From Micropterus salmoides (lineage: Eukaryota > Chordata > Actinopteri > Centrarchiformes > Centrarchidae), in assembly GCF_014851395.1 (NCBI RefSeq), contig NW_024043372.1, forward strand, positions 19,514,977 through 19,578,976: DNA of 64,000 nucleotides. Reading direction: 5' to 3'. The notes under the pieces are model-generated. The model ran no database searches and was not told the DNA's origin. It saw only the letters and a program-made list of their open reading frames with translations. Of the stretch, positions 38,171 through 50,600 are shown one piece after another; position 1 is the stretch's first letter, and the number at the start of each line of letters is the position of its first letter. The position numbers were made by a program, and so were the translations under genes.

Positions 38171-41100
38171 AGTTCACTACAAGGTCAGAACAGATGTAAC
38201 ATTTTAAGGTTTTGATGTGACACAGAAATCCTGTTAAATAAATGTAATCCTATAAATCTTTCAGTGTCCTATCGTGCACAAATGAAGAGTAATCCCTCAT
38301 CTAAATCGAATTATAGTGCAATCATGGTATCCATATTTGAATATAACAGATTCTTATGCATGATATACTAGACGCAGCTTTAGTTTTTCAGTTTACTGGA
38401 TCTGTATTTTCTGTGTGCATGAAATCTACATTAAGACAGCTACATGAGACCAGATCATGGTGTACTGTAGTGCTTTGTATAATGCATCACAGTTTTAAAA
38501 ACAGAAATCATAAATTAAAGAGCAGTTGATGCAAAAGGCCTCAGATCTGTACCTCCGATAGAGATTTGATGTGAAAAATTGTCAAACCAACATGACATTA
38601 TCCTGTAAGCACCTATCTGCATCAGAGATCACTGTACCGTGGTTATGCTTACAGAGACCAGACCAGGAGACTCAGGAGGAACTTACTGTCCCTTTTACCC
38701 CTCCAGACCTGTTTGCATTGTTTCTGCATTGTGAAGCCATCAATCAGGCCCTGCTAATAGTAATCACTCGCTGTTTAGGGTATTTAAAGCTCTTTGGACA
38801 GGCAGAGGGGGTGTAGGTCCTGGGATGACCAACTAATCTGTGATTGAGGGTGGGGTGTGACACATGGCTCCTCCTGTTTACATTGAAGTTGGTAGATTTG
38901 CTCTTCAGCACACCAGCTCTACACCCTGTCTTTCATTTCTGCTTTGTGAAATTTCAAAATGAAAAGGTTCACCAATGTGACAAGCAGAACAGGGCTTAAA
39001 AGCACATGTGGAAGGATAAGAGGCAAGAGTCACTGTGTTGACACTAATTAGGGAGTGAAAGAACTTAGGACTGCAAAAAGACTTAAAGAAAAAGTCTGGG
39101 ATTTCAAAGGTAAGATCAGATGAAACGGGACGGTGACAACTTGAAAGATTCTCTCAGCTCACTTACAGCTTTGCATACAGGCGTTCTGAGCAAATATATT
39201 CAAAGACAGAGAGGTGGGCTCAACAGAAGTGACAGAAGTGCCTGATGTGATGTTTAGATGAGCATCAATATACTGACTACCGATCTCAATAAACTGAACT
39301 GGTTTTGGTGATTTATTTTTTGTGCAAAAACATAGCTCAGAAATGTGTTTCCAAAGAGGATCATTAAAGCAGTCAGACAGTGTAAAAATATGCAACTTCG
39401 TTGGTGTCTGATTTTGTAAAAATTTCACAAGTCACAAGTCACAAGTCACTTCATTTTTAAAAATTCTTTATAAAAGTATAGGTATATGGTTAGATAGTAG
39501 TAGATAGGCAAGTGAATTGAATTGCTAAATGTTTAAGCTCCAAGAATCAAACCATTGTGAATCAGTACTTCATAATCAGAAAGTGAGTTAAAAGATTTTT
39601 ACTGGGATACAATTTTAAATGAATGGTTCAATACATTATTCTCAGTAAAAGCATAATTTAGACATCTCCTTTAACCAACAGGAAATTGCTGGTTCATTAT
39701 AATCCCAAGGTAGATTGAAGTGGGAAATCTTTCCTGAAAGCCTAATTGACAGAATTATTTCTCTCTTGAACCTAAGAAATTCTCAAGATACTACACCTCT
39801 GCTAACATTCATGCAGATGAGCTGCCATACTTGCAGTTTAACAGGCTCCCATTAAGACACACATTACGGCACTTTCAGTAGCAAACTCATTGCTCTCACA
39901 CCGATGCTGCATTCAGGGACCGGCTGCCCCGAAAGGCTGAGTTGTCGTCAGTGCTCTCTCCTGGGAGGTGAGAGTGTCTTGGGTTGAGACAGGCTTTCTC
40001 AGCTATCACTGAGTGTGTGAGGCACTTAGATGCATAACACAGAAAGACAGGAAATTAAAGGCTGGTAGGTCGACTGGATAATTTTAAACATAAAGCTTTT
40101 TAGATGTAGTTTAAAAATCTTGCATAAACATATGAGGGCTCACACTATCTGACACTATCATTGGCAGTTTACGGTCTGTGTTTCTGAAAGAGATAAAAAT
40201 GATTTATTGCCTCCGTTTGTCACCCACGGGGGCCTCAAACACTTCATCTGAAGACAAATGACATTAATGAGACACAAAGATGTCTGTTACTTACCAACGT
40301 ACAGGCTGACTTTGTTACAGAAAAGGTGTTTCTTTCATTTCACTTTCTCATGTTTTTACTGATGTGATGTTCAAATTGCAAGCAGTAACAGGCGGCAAAT
40401 GGTAGTCCTGATCTTTTATCTACATGCATAGACATAAACATTAAAACTGATGTTGTTTGCAAACCCCATTACATACAGTAGATAAGCACAAAGGGGGACT
40501 TACCTATCATAGCGAAAATCGAAGAAGAGTGAATGAAAATGTCTGAGCTCAGATTGCACACAACAACATTTGCAGGAGTGCAGGCAACATTACAGATTGC
40601 TATAATCCCTCAAAGCTGACACTCGTGGTATGGCTGTTAATGCTGTCACTGTACTGGTTTTGTGCCTCCAGGACAATGAATAATTTGTACAGGCATTTTC
40701 ACTACAGGAATAGGCTTCGACGCAGGTGATTATGTTACAACAATGCTTTCGTATAAAAAAAAAGGCACTGAATGTTGTGAAGAACGGGAATGAGAATATC
40801 CTGAAGCCAGCTTAAAGTGGATCAAGTTGTAATGTCGGGTGAATGAGAAAAGGCAGCAACACTATGCCTTCATCTGTTTCCCAAAGCAGTGCTGATAGGT
40901 TTATCAGCTGAAGAAAACTAATGTAAACCTACTGCTGGTGAAACTAGCCATGTGTTCTGCGGTTCGTTCCACAGAGGGAAGACCGAGTTGAGGAAAGCTT
41001 TTGTTCTGGGTAAAAAGCTGGTGTTGCAAGGACCTTTCAGCACCCACTGATTCTGTGCACATTTACAGGGCCCCACAACACAGGTATTTTCCTGTAAGAA

Positions 41101-44100
41101 GGTTGAAAAGCATAACTTTGTTTCTGTCGTCAGGGGTCTGTATCCGGGATCTGTGTTCCAGCTGTTACAATGCATGTTGCCATGTTAAATGTTTTTATAT
41201 GCTGAGAAATACAGGTACTGCAGCAGCAGGAGATGCTCATTCTCACTAGTAAGTTTCCACAGATATTTTGGGGAGGCCGTTGTAGTATAGACACAGCACT
41301 GGAGGAGGAGTGCGGATGTTCTGCTGTCATACCCTCAACTCCCAAGGTATTCCCACCATAACATTTGGCAGTAAGCAAATAGGGGGACATACTTGATTGA
41401 AGAGTGTACATTTCACACTCCTGACCTACCACATGTACATCATCCTGCCTGCCTTGAACACAGACGTCTCGTCTACAGTGACTGCAAAGGGCTCCAAGTT
41501 TGTGGCAAGACATCACAATATATCAGAAAAAGTCAGTTCAGGTTTTTAACATGAGAGAATTTGGCCTGTCTGGCAATCATGCACAATAATATTTCTCCTT
41601 AGAGGAAGATATATCAAGCAATACGATATGACAAAAAAGTGCCCTTGCATGTCAGAGTAGATGACCAGCTAGTTTTTAAAGTCAATTCCCAAACAGCAGG
41701 AAAAAAACTGCAGCAGGGCTTTTAATTTGAGGGTTTTCTTATGACATCAACAAACACAATTTAGCTTAATGAAATCCAGCTACAAAGGTATCAGCTGCCA
41801 GTTTGCAAGTGATGTTGAAGATTAAACTGGATAAAGAGAGAAAAAATGCAGGTGTGAGAAGGAGATGACAGATAGAAAGCAGCCAATGTGGTATCAAAAT
41901 GGCCTATTAGAGGTAACATTGTAATGCACAATACAGCAGTAATGGCTGATTGCTAGGGTGGTTATTTCCACCTCATGTGACTTGCAATAATAAACGGAGG
42001 CAGGGAAATGACCTGAAATGATGTTTCATCCATATGGCCGTTATGTTAAATTCATCAAACATATTCCCGCGGGTTATCATTATTACCGCAAAATGTTAAC
42101 AACGTTACTGCCAGGTATTTCCACACCAAATGAAAGAAAATCAAATAAATAAACCTGAACATGTTAGTTAATACAGATTGTAGGTCCATTCCCTCCTGCT
42201 AATATTGACTCAGTATTTAATTGTTTCTTCCCTCAACCTTATGGTCCATCAGCCCTTTTACTCACTCAATCTTATATCCCATTAAAAATTAAATAGGCCA
42301 TTAATAATGTACAAGATTGAAAATCTAAATGTCTTAGTGCTTGAACACAATGAGAAATCATATTAGCTGGACTGGGCCTGGAATAGTTAGTTACTTGAGC
42401 ACCTAGCTGACTCTAACACGTCATGGACCTGGTGGATATATGAAGTCTAGAAAAAGAGAATTACTTACTTAGATAATTACTTTTTATCACTTTTGTGGCG
42501 GGGGATTGTGCTGCTGCCTTCAGGCAAATATAATGCTTCCTTATTATACATATTTGACTTTGGTGAAAGAATCCTCCTGGTCTCAACTCCCCACACAATT
42601 AGCATAAATACTCACGCATCTAGAATATGTTTGTGTCTGGTGGAAGGGTAAACATGAGAACTGCCATTTGGCAAGGTGAAGTAGTAGGATATATAGACCC
42701 ACTGTGGTATAGGCCTATATACATTCAAAATCATTACTCAATATTTTGTGTCAATGTCAGGTTCCCATTATCTTTTCATTCCAATTTTTTATTGTACCTA
42801 GAGTCACCTTTATGTTTTTTATTTCCAAATTAGCTAGCATAGCATGTGAAAGAAGATGAAGGTGAAGGTTGTGATGTTGCAGGAACATACTTCACTGTAC
42901 TCACAGGTTAACCTAGCATTAGCTGAACCGCGTAACTGAACAAAACTAGCATTTAAAGCTTTACTTTTATTTTAAGTTTTGCATAGATTTAAACTGTCCA
43001 AACCATGTTAACAAAAAAAAAAACACTACCGAACATAAAGTGAGGTGAGAGTACCAGGTAAAGGAAAATGTACATTGTCAAATACATGTTCTCTGGTGAT
43101 GAGACTAAGAAACATTTGTCAGAAGATAATAATGATTTACAGAGCATTAAAACCAACTGCCAAGCTTCATGATAGCAAATGGTGCAGAGCATAACTTTTT
43201 AGCTTCATGGGGGCAGAGTTACAGTAGGCCTACAACAAGACTAATCTTTTTAAGTCACAAAAGTCTACATAGTTCCAATTCACAAATCTTTGACAGCTCT
43301 CATTTAGAGTATTGTTTACAAAGGCAATGCCTAGTTATAGCAATGTACTGTTTAGCTGTGAATCATAATCAGTCTTTTGAGTGGTAATAACAGTTTTTTT
43401 TCAGCACGAGAACAGACAGAATAGAAGGAAACGTTCCAGCTGTCTGTTTTCTGTATTAATATAGTGCTATCACTGCTGTCATTTCTCCATCAGTGCTGGA
43501 GTGCAGAACCATGACATCATTTCCAAATGTTTTGAATGATAATGTTCTCAATGACAGGACTGCCAGTGGAATTGGTTCTGCAAAGAGCAACGGTCCAAAT
43601 GTTGTCGACACAAGCTGAGCTCTGAAGCATGTCCCATGCCTGACAATCACAAGGACATTTTCAAGATGATGTTATAGATTAGCAATCAATAACAGACATA
43701 ATTTTTCAACTTACACTTGAAAGGATAAGCCAGATGGTGAAATTACTTTCAGACACGCATGAATTTCCTATGAGCCTGTGATGGTGTAGTCTCCTCTGTT
43801 TGCATGGGGTGACCACAAACACATGCTACTCCTTAAGGGGAGTCCCTCTACATCGGATGTCTTTTTGATCATTTGTCATAACGGACAAAGAAGAGATTTA
43901 AGATAACCACACAGTCACCCAACATGTAAGCATACTGTAAAATATCCATTTCATCTTTAATGCTACATGGGTTTAATTTCATACAAAAAACAGCTCTTTC
44001 AGGGGCTTCTTCAAAAGGAAATTAAACACTGGAAAAACTAGATGGTGTCTGGTGAGCTGGCCTGTCTGTTGGTGTTGATATGAATGCATATTTTTTTAAA

Positions 44101-46698
44101 AATCCTAAGTGTATACAAGTCTTATAAGATTGTTGATGTGTTTTCAACATTTAGAGCATCTTTGTCCATCTGCAGCTTGGCGTCAGACCTCCATTAAAAG
44201 CAATCCAATGAGGCTTCCCCCTCCTTTTCTCGCCTCTGTGGACTGACAGCACATCTCAACATCTGACAGTCCTGCTGACTGTGTTCTTCCTCTGTCTCGT
44301 CCCCAGACTGCTACTCCAGCTCCACCCGTCTGCTGCTAAGAGCCGTCCAGCTGGGATAATTGGCCCCCCCTGTCCACCTTTTTCTGCCATTCACACTGCC
44401 TGAAAGCTCCCCTTCACACATACAGGGGATACTAGCATGGCAGCTCTCTGCGCCCTCTCTCTGTGTTTGGCCTCTGATCCTCTCAGACTGACTGCACATT
44501 CATTTTCATTCCATAGACTGTTATAATGACGACATCTGTCACTGGGAGCTGGGGGTGTCTTTTGGGTCTTGTGACAGAATGGAGAAAAGAGGAATGGAAA
44601 TTAGTCCACAGAAAATAGACTGCCTCCTCCAAATAACCCCCCTTCTGCTAAAGTAAAAAAAAGGAAATGCTAGCTAACCACTGCATATATCAGAATGTTA
44701 GTCCTACTAATATTGCTGACACCATGTTACACAATTGTATATTATAGGACCTGGATGGTACAGTAATCTTAGTATGAAGAAAGACTTTCCATTATCTAAT
44801 GGCAGTTTGTTCTCTCCCCAAAACTGTAATCTAAAATGAATATATAGTAAAATAAAATATACAAACAGTTTATTCAATTTATACTCTAGGTCATGAAAAG
44901 AGTCAATAAAGTACATGAAATCTTAAGTCCATGCAAAATTTGGTAGTAACTACTCTATTTATATGCACACACACAGATAGTGTGCCTAAGTCTTTATGCA
45001 TGAAGTTATTCATTTCATTGATATCACAGGATGAACTGACCTACATGGAATTAAAATACATGATCATTTCAACTTGCCGGATAGCCAAAGAAATAAAATA
45101 CTGCAAATATGGAAGTGATTTAAAAAGACCTTAGAACATCTAAAGATGTGAGCAAATCTTGGATTTCAGCAGACGTGCAAGCAATCCATTATTTCAAGGA
45201 CACATGGAAATACTGTGACCACCAAAAGGCTTCAAAGTCAAATAGGTACAATGATTTTCCTTTTTTAATGCTGGTAAATGGAGTCCCTCTTTTCATTATA
45301 TTATTCTCAATTCTCTTGGTAAACAGAGAAGAGCATATTTTGGCATGAAACATTGTCTCATTCTATAAAACCTGCCTCATCTGAAGCATTTAACTGAGGA
45401 AGTATATCACATGATATGATGTTATAGTTAATATGTGGGAAATTTTGATGACCATCTTTAGACTATATCAGTAGGAATGGAGCCACATTAGATATAAAAA
45501 AAAATATTATAATTACATGCCTCTATAAAGGAGCAAGATGAACAGAACAAGTTTATACTCAATACAACAGGGTGTTTTCCTGAGGGAAGGGTGTGTAGAG
45601 TTTGAATGCATGCTGCCAGACTTTAAGAAGAATGCAATTTAGATACATTCAAGTACAGAGATGGTCTCTTTGAACCCTGACTACATTGAAATCAGGAGGA
45701 GGCTGGAGGTTTCACTTTCAGTCGTACTCGTGTTGACCATGGTCTGCTCTAATGGTGTTCTACTTATTCACAATGCTGTAGTTGTTTCTGTTCCCTGCTA
45801 GTCAAGAGTTAAGATTAAAACAGTGCATTTTAATTGTTTCAAAAGTCAATTTTACAGCTGAAAAGCTACATAAAATTTATGTGCCAGGATTTTACTGCAA
45901 AAACATCTGAACCTGAGATAATCACTGTGGTTTTGTTTATTGGGCTTTCCTCTGTTTCACTGCCAAGCCACAAAACAAGGTTTACACTGTCAAGCTTTGT
46001 AACCATGTTTCCCTGTATCCTCAGACAGACAGACTCCATATACTGTCAATCATGCATGTTCACATTTGTGATTTTACCCACTGCTGGTTGGAGAGAGACC
46101 TGGGCCGTCAGGAGATATGAATGCAAAAACGCAAGCTATACCTGTTGGGTGACATCCGCATGATTAATTTTCCAGGCCTAACTTTCCTCATTAGGTTCAG
46201 AAGCAAGCACACAGTGATTGACCTGATTGCTCTTGCAGAGATGAAAAAGTGTTAGCCTCCCAATCTCCAGTGTTTAAGGAGTGTTTCTGCCGTTTGTCAT
46301 TGACTGCAGCTCCTCAGGCTCCCCTGTGTTCTTGTTACTGCACTCAGAAGAGCTAGTTTGTGAGCACACTAAACCCATGCAATCCTCTCCATTCATTAAA
46401 CCACCGCTATGGGGAGGGTGAGGGCATATCAGTAAAGGTCAGAGGTGAGGCTTCATGTTTTAACTCCTGCAGTGCTCAATCAGGGAACATTAAACTACTA
46501 AGAACAGAAACCATGTCAAAAGGCATAAAATGCATAAAGAGCGTTGGCGAAACAACTCTTTACTGGAATCCATGGCACAAATTCGTAACTGCAGGTATGC
46601 ATGATGTTTATCATTTTTTCTTTAACTTGGCAGATACTGATTTGATTCAGCATTCTTGCTTGGTTATTTCACAGACAAAACAAAAAAATGGTCTGTTG
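38171..46698. other. Intergenic, no gene recognised
   Basis: Nothing here can be supported as an exon. Positions 42180-42390 are non-repetitive and rich in ATTAAAAATTAAAT and TTAATAAT words, a candidate conserved block. A pyrimidine tract ending CTCGTCCCCAG at 44306 is a strong-looking acceptor followed by a GC-rich stretch, but no frame beyond it is recognisable. The rbm6 3' UTR must extend some way into the right-hand end; a minus-strand AATAAA at 45936-45941 is the nearest polyadenylation signal I noticed. Confidence 0.45.
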
Positions 46699-46712
46699 CT
46701 GCCACCTAGTGT
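46699..46712 (-). promoter_or_regulatory. CTCF-like core motif downstream of rbm6
   Basis: The minus strand reads ACACTAGGTGGCAG, close to the CTCF core CCACnAGGTGGCAG. It lies about 540 bp beyond the rbm6 stop codon. A similar core in the same orientation lies at the rbm6 promoter (61122). Occupancy is inference. Confidence 0.4.
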
Positions 46713-47252
46713 ATGTATCGCAGCCTTTAAACATGGGCTCTTGCAAAACACATTCACACAATTAAAACACTTAAAACAAACACTTTTGAAACAGGTTAGT
46801 ACATTTTCTTTTTACTTCAAAATGTGTACATACAATAGCAATTCTGACCCTTGAAAATGATAATGTAAAAATTGCTCAGTTTTAAAACAAAATGTATAGT
46901 GGCCAGTGTAACATCCTTTTAAAAAAAGACAACCTGGACACATTTCACAAATCTACATATGAAGACAGGGGCAAAAATACTCAAATTAACAGCATGAATA
47001 AACATTTTCTATACAACACCCACTGTTGAGGATGTCAGAAATTCTTCTTAGCTCCACAGTAGCCTGGTAATGTGATTTACAGACCACATAATTGTTCCTT
47101 TCAGCGTCGCATACTGTGGATCTATAGTGTGACAATGTCCGAGGCAGAGAAACAGTAAAGACAGTCAAAGGGATTACTCATGCCAAGGTAGGCAAGCGTG
47201 TCATATTACAACAGTTCACATATCAAAGTGAGGACGATGTGTTCAGATGAGA

Positions 47253-47690
47253 TCACTCAAGTTCCTTGAACCGCGCAAACATGGCCTTGCGTACTGCTTG
47301 TTTGTAGGTGGTATTGTCCCAAACTACAAACTCTTTCTTTTTCTTCTGCTAAACAGAGAAGTGCAATGTAATGTTTAATAAAATTTCAAGAAACACCACA
47401 TGAATTTAAGCAGAGAAATAAAGCTTTACACCTACCGGGACAGGCTCAGCTCCTAAACCAGGTCTGTCACTGACTTTATTCATCTCCCTAAACACAGGCA
47501 ACAAACACTTCCGGTTAACAGTTAAATGTTCTAATAAAAACACTTAAATCTTCGTATCCCCATTTTGAAAAAACTGTTGGTTAAGGCGTACCTACCTGGA
47601 GCTTCCAGCCCAGGTATTATGATGCTGCTGCTGGTGATGGTGTTTTCTTTTTTTCGGTTCTGGTGACCTGGAGGTTTCTCTGGCATTGAG
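47253..47690 (-). CDS. rbm6: rbm6 last three coding exons: basic/His-Gln linker, GLGA remnant, conserved C-terminus
   Basis: Exons 47690-47596, 47487-47436 and 47348-47253 encode residues 1244-1323. The first gives SPEPKKRK, a basic nuclear-localisation-like patch, then a His/Gln cluster. The second gives RPGLGAEPVP, where only GLGA recalls the end of a G-patch. The third gives a Lys run and the family's invariant AVRKAMFARFKELE ending. Introns are about 110 and 90 nt, too short and without coding sequence for a missed G-patch exon. The stop is TGA at 47255-47253. Confidence 0.88.
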
Positions 47691-50600
47691 CTATGAAGGG
47701 CAAATTCCACCTTTAGTAATCAACTCAAAACCCGATACTCTCCTCAGCATATTTTACCTACATCATTCATTTTCACTTACCTCTTTTTCCTGGTTCTCCA
47801 GTGCCTCTAGTTCCTTCTTTGACCTTTTGATCTTAAGGTGGATCTCCATATTTTGCTGTTGAGACAATACGAGTATTAGAGGCTGTGTTTATAGGGTTCA
47901 CTGTCAACTACTGTTCATGCAGAAGTAAATAGGCAGTACTTTGTGCAGGTCAGAAAGCTGCTGGTGGCGGAGCAGAGCGTCCTTGTTGGGAAACTGTCTC
48001 CTACACAGCAGGCAGGCCATCTTCTTCCAGTCTGTCAGCTTGTTGTCCTTGTCTTCAGACTGGCTGCCCTGACCGCCTTTAGCTGCCTCCTCCTTGTCTT
48101 CCTCCACCTCTTCATCACTTCCAGCTGCATAGTCGGATGCCAGCAGACCAAGGGAGCCCATTGGACGCTGGGAAAGTAAATCAGACAAATATCACAAAAA
48201 CAGTCACATTTTCTAAATCATGTAAAAAAAAATTTTAAAAATAGCACTCTGAGGAAAGTAATCAAAGTGAGTCAGGTATGACAGTAGAGTCAACACCATG
48301 CAGGTTCTCACCTTTGACTTTTCATCTTTTTTAGGAGGAGCAAGTGGCTTCTTAAAAAGATCATCTCCACCTGAGATCTAAGGATGTAAACAAAGAACAA
48401 AATATAAGTAAATACTTCTTATAGCTACAATTAATGCACAGAATAGATTATGTGTGGTTGTTGGAGGTGCGTGCCTAACCTTCCTCTCAAAGATGGCAAA
48501 ACCAGCGTCTGCTGACTTGGACTGCCTCCTATCATCGTCCATTCCAGTCTTCAGCAATGGCGATGCTGCCCGGACAGTGTCCTTTTGACGATTCTGGATC
48601 TTTGCCCAGCGCTCCATATCTTTCATGATCTGAAAACAGCCATGCATTTCTTAACCATCTGCTCTGTATTTCACATTTTGTGCACTGGCATTGTAACTTA
48701 AGTGCTACCTTGACAGCAGCAAGACTTCTCGGCTTCTCGTCTTTGTCCTTCTTAGTGGAATCGTCATCATCTTTCTTCTCAAGCGCTGCTGTAGAAGAAG
48801 TCGGGACGGGCTCCGGATCAGAGCTGGCGGCAGAAACGGGAACTGGAGGCGGAGGGGCTGCAGTGAGGGGAGGCAGCGATGGTTTCTTCATTTCCAGAGG
48901 AGCATCTGCTGCTGGGTTGGAAAGAATGGCCTGGTCTTCAACAGTCATGGTCACAGGTTGTGGCTCTGCAGAGTGTCCTCCTGGAACTGGGATGTAAGTC
49001 TTTGACGCAGCATCCCAGTACAAGTACTCCTGGGTTTGAGCATTATAGAAATACTATACACAAAAATGGAGGAAAAAAAACATTACAAAATTACAACATA
49101 AACAACCAAAACTAATTATTTAAGACACATTTATAGTGGCTACAGGCTGAAAACTTGCATAATGTAAGCTTAAGCTGTAGTCTTTGCCCTCTGTTTCAAT
49201 ATCACACAGTGGATAGTTGATTAGGTTAGGATTATAGGTATACATTCATTCGTCTGTAGTAGCTATACAGAATTTTAGTCTATGGTAGGTTACTGACTAC
49301 AGCACACTAAGGCTGTGCAATTAATCAAAATTTAATTACGATTTTAATTTTGGATTCCAATGATCATAAAAACAAGTTAATCAAGTTAAAACGATTAGTG
49401 TGCCCATGCTGTTTTGTGTTATGAATCCAGCGCACCCTTTCCTCCAAAACGGTGCCCCTCACCCTTCCTTAAAAGCCCAACTCACTCTCAGCAACTGATG
49501 TATACTTCAGCGCGAGCCAACATGATGGGGTTATAATTGCTACAACCTGCTAGTCACTGTTATTAGCTTCCGCCTATCTACGCTGCATTAGCCTAGCGGC
49601 CAGCGGATTCTTCCTCTACTAAGTTTAACAATTTACATTTTATTTATGCTCAAACCAGGTGTTAAGCGTTGCTTTACTGGGTCTGTGCTTGTAAACAATT
49701 CAATTTTTGCCTACATCTTCCTCACTGTTAGTTCAAGTAACTGCATCTCCCAACGGAACACCACTGTTAAATTTCGGCATTATGTAACATGACGGGTTGT
49801 CGTCAACTTGAGTACTTCACCTGTCACCTGCTCTGCTACAATCCGTGTGCGTGTGCAAACACACAGACATACAGCATTGCTGTCGTTCTCTTGGATCTAA
49901 GATGCTGTTGATTAAGCTACTATTTCCTATTTTATGGTCTATTTTGGACAATGCATAATCATTTAAAAAATTTTATAATTTATTTTTAAAACTTCCATAA
50001 ATGCATGATGTTTCCTAAGACAATCAATAATTGTGTTAATAATCATGATTTCAATTGTGACCAAAATAATTGTGATGATGATTTTTGCCAAAATTGAGCA
50101 GCCCTAGCTTCTCCCTAACTACTGTTGTCCATTTATAGGCCAGAGGAAGGGCTGGATCACTGTGCTGTCTTGTGATCTCACCCTAGAGCCAGGGTCGTAG
50201 TACAGCGTAGTCTCTGGATCGTAGTAGAAGCCCGACGTGGTATCATACAAGTAGTTGGTCATGTCTGGAGTCTCAGAGCCTGGAGGAATTAGGACAAATA
50301 GATTTCACATTCATTCATTCGGCAGACACTTCTGTCCAAAGCATACAAATGAGATACAATTCAAGCCACAATAGATCAAGGAGAAGTCTTCGAAAAGAAG
50401 TGCCACACCACTCAGTTCCTGTGAATCTTTGATGAAAGTCAAAGAACTGAAAACCTTTATTTTCTGATAGTTTCACACCATCACACAACCCTGAGGTAAG
50501 TCCAGACATTTATTTTTTTTTTTAGGAAAATCATTCTGCCTTTAAATTGCAGTGCAGAAAGCCTCAGGTTTGTCACCATTTACTACTGGTAATATCACAA

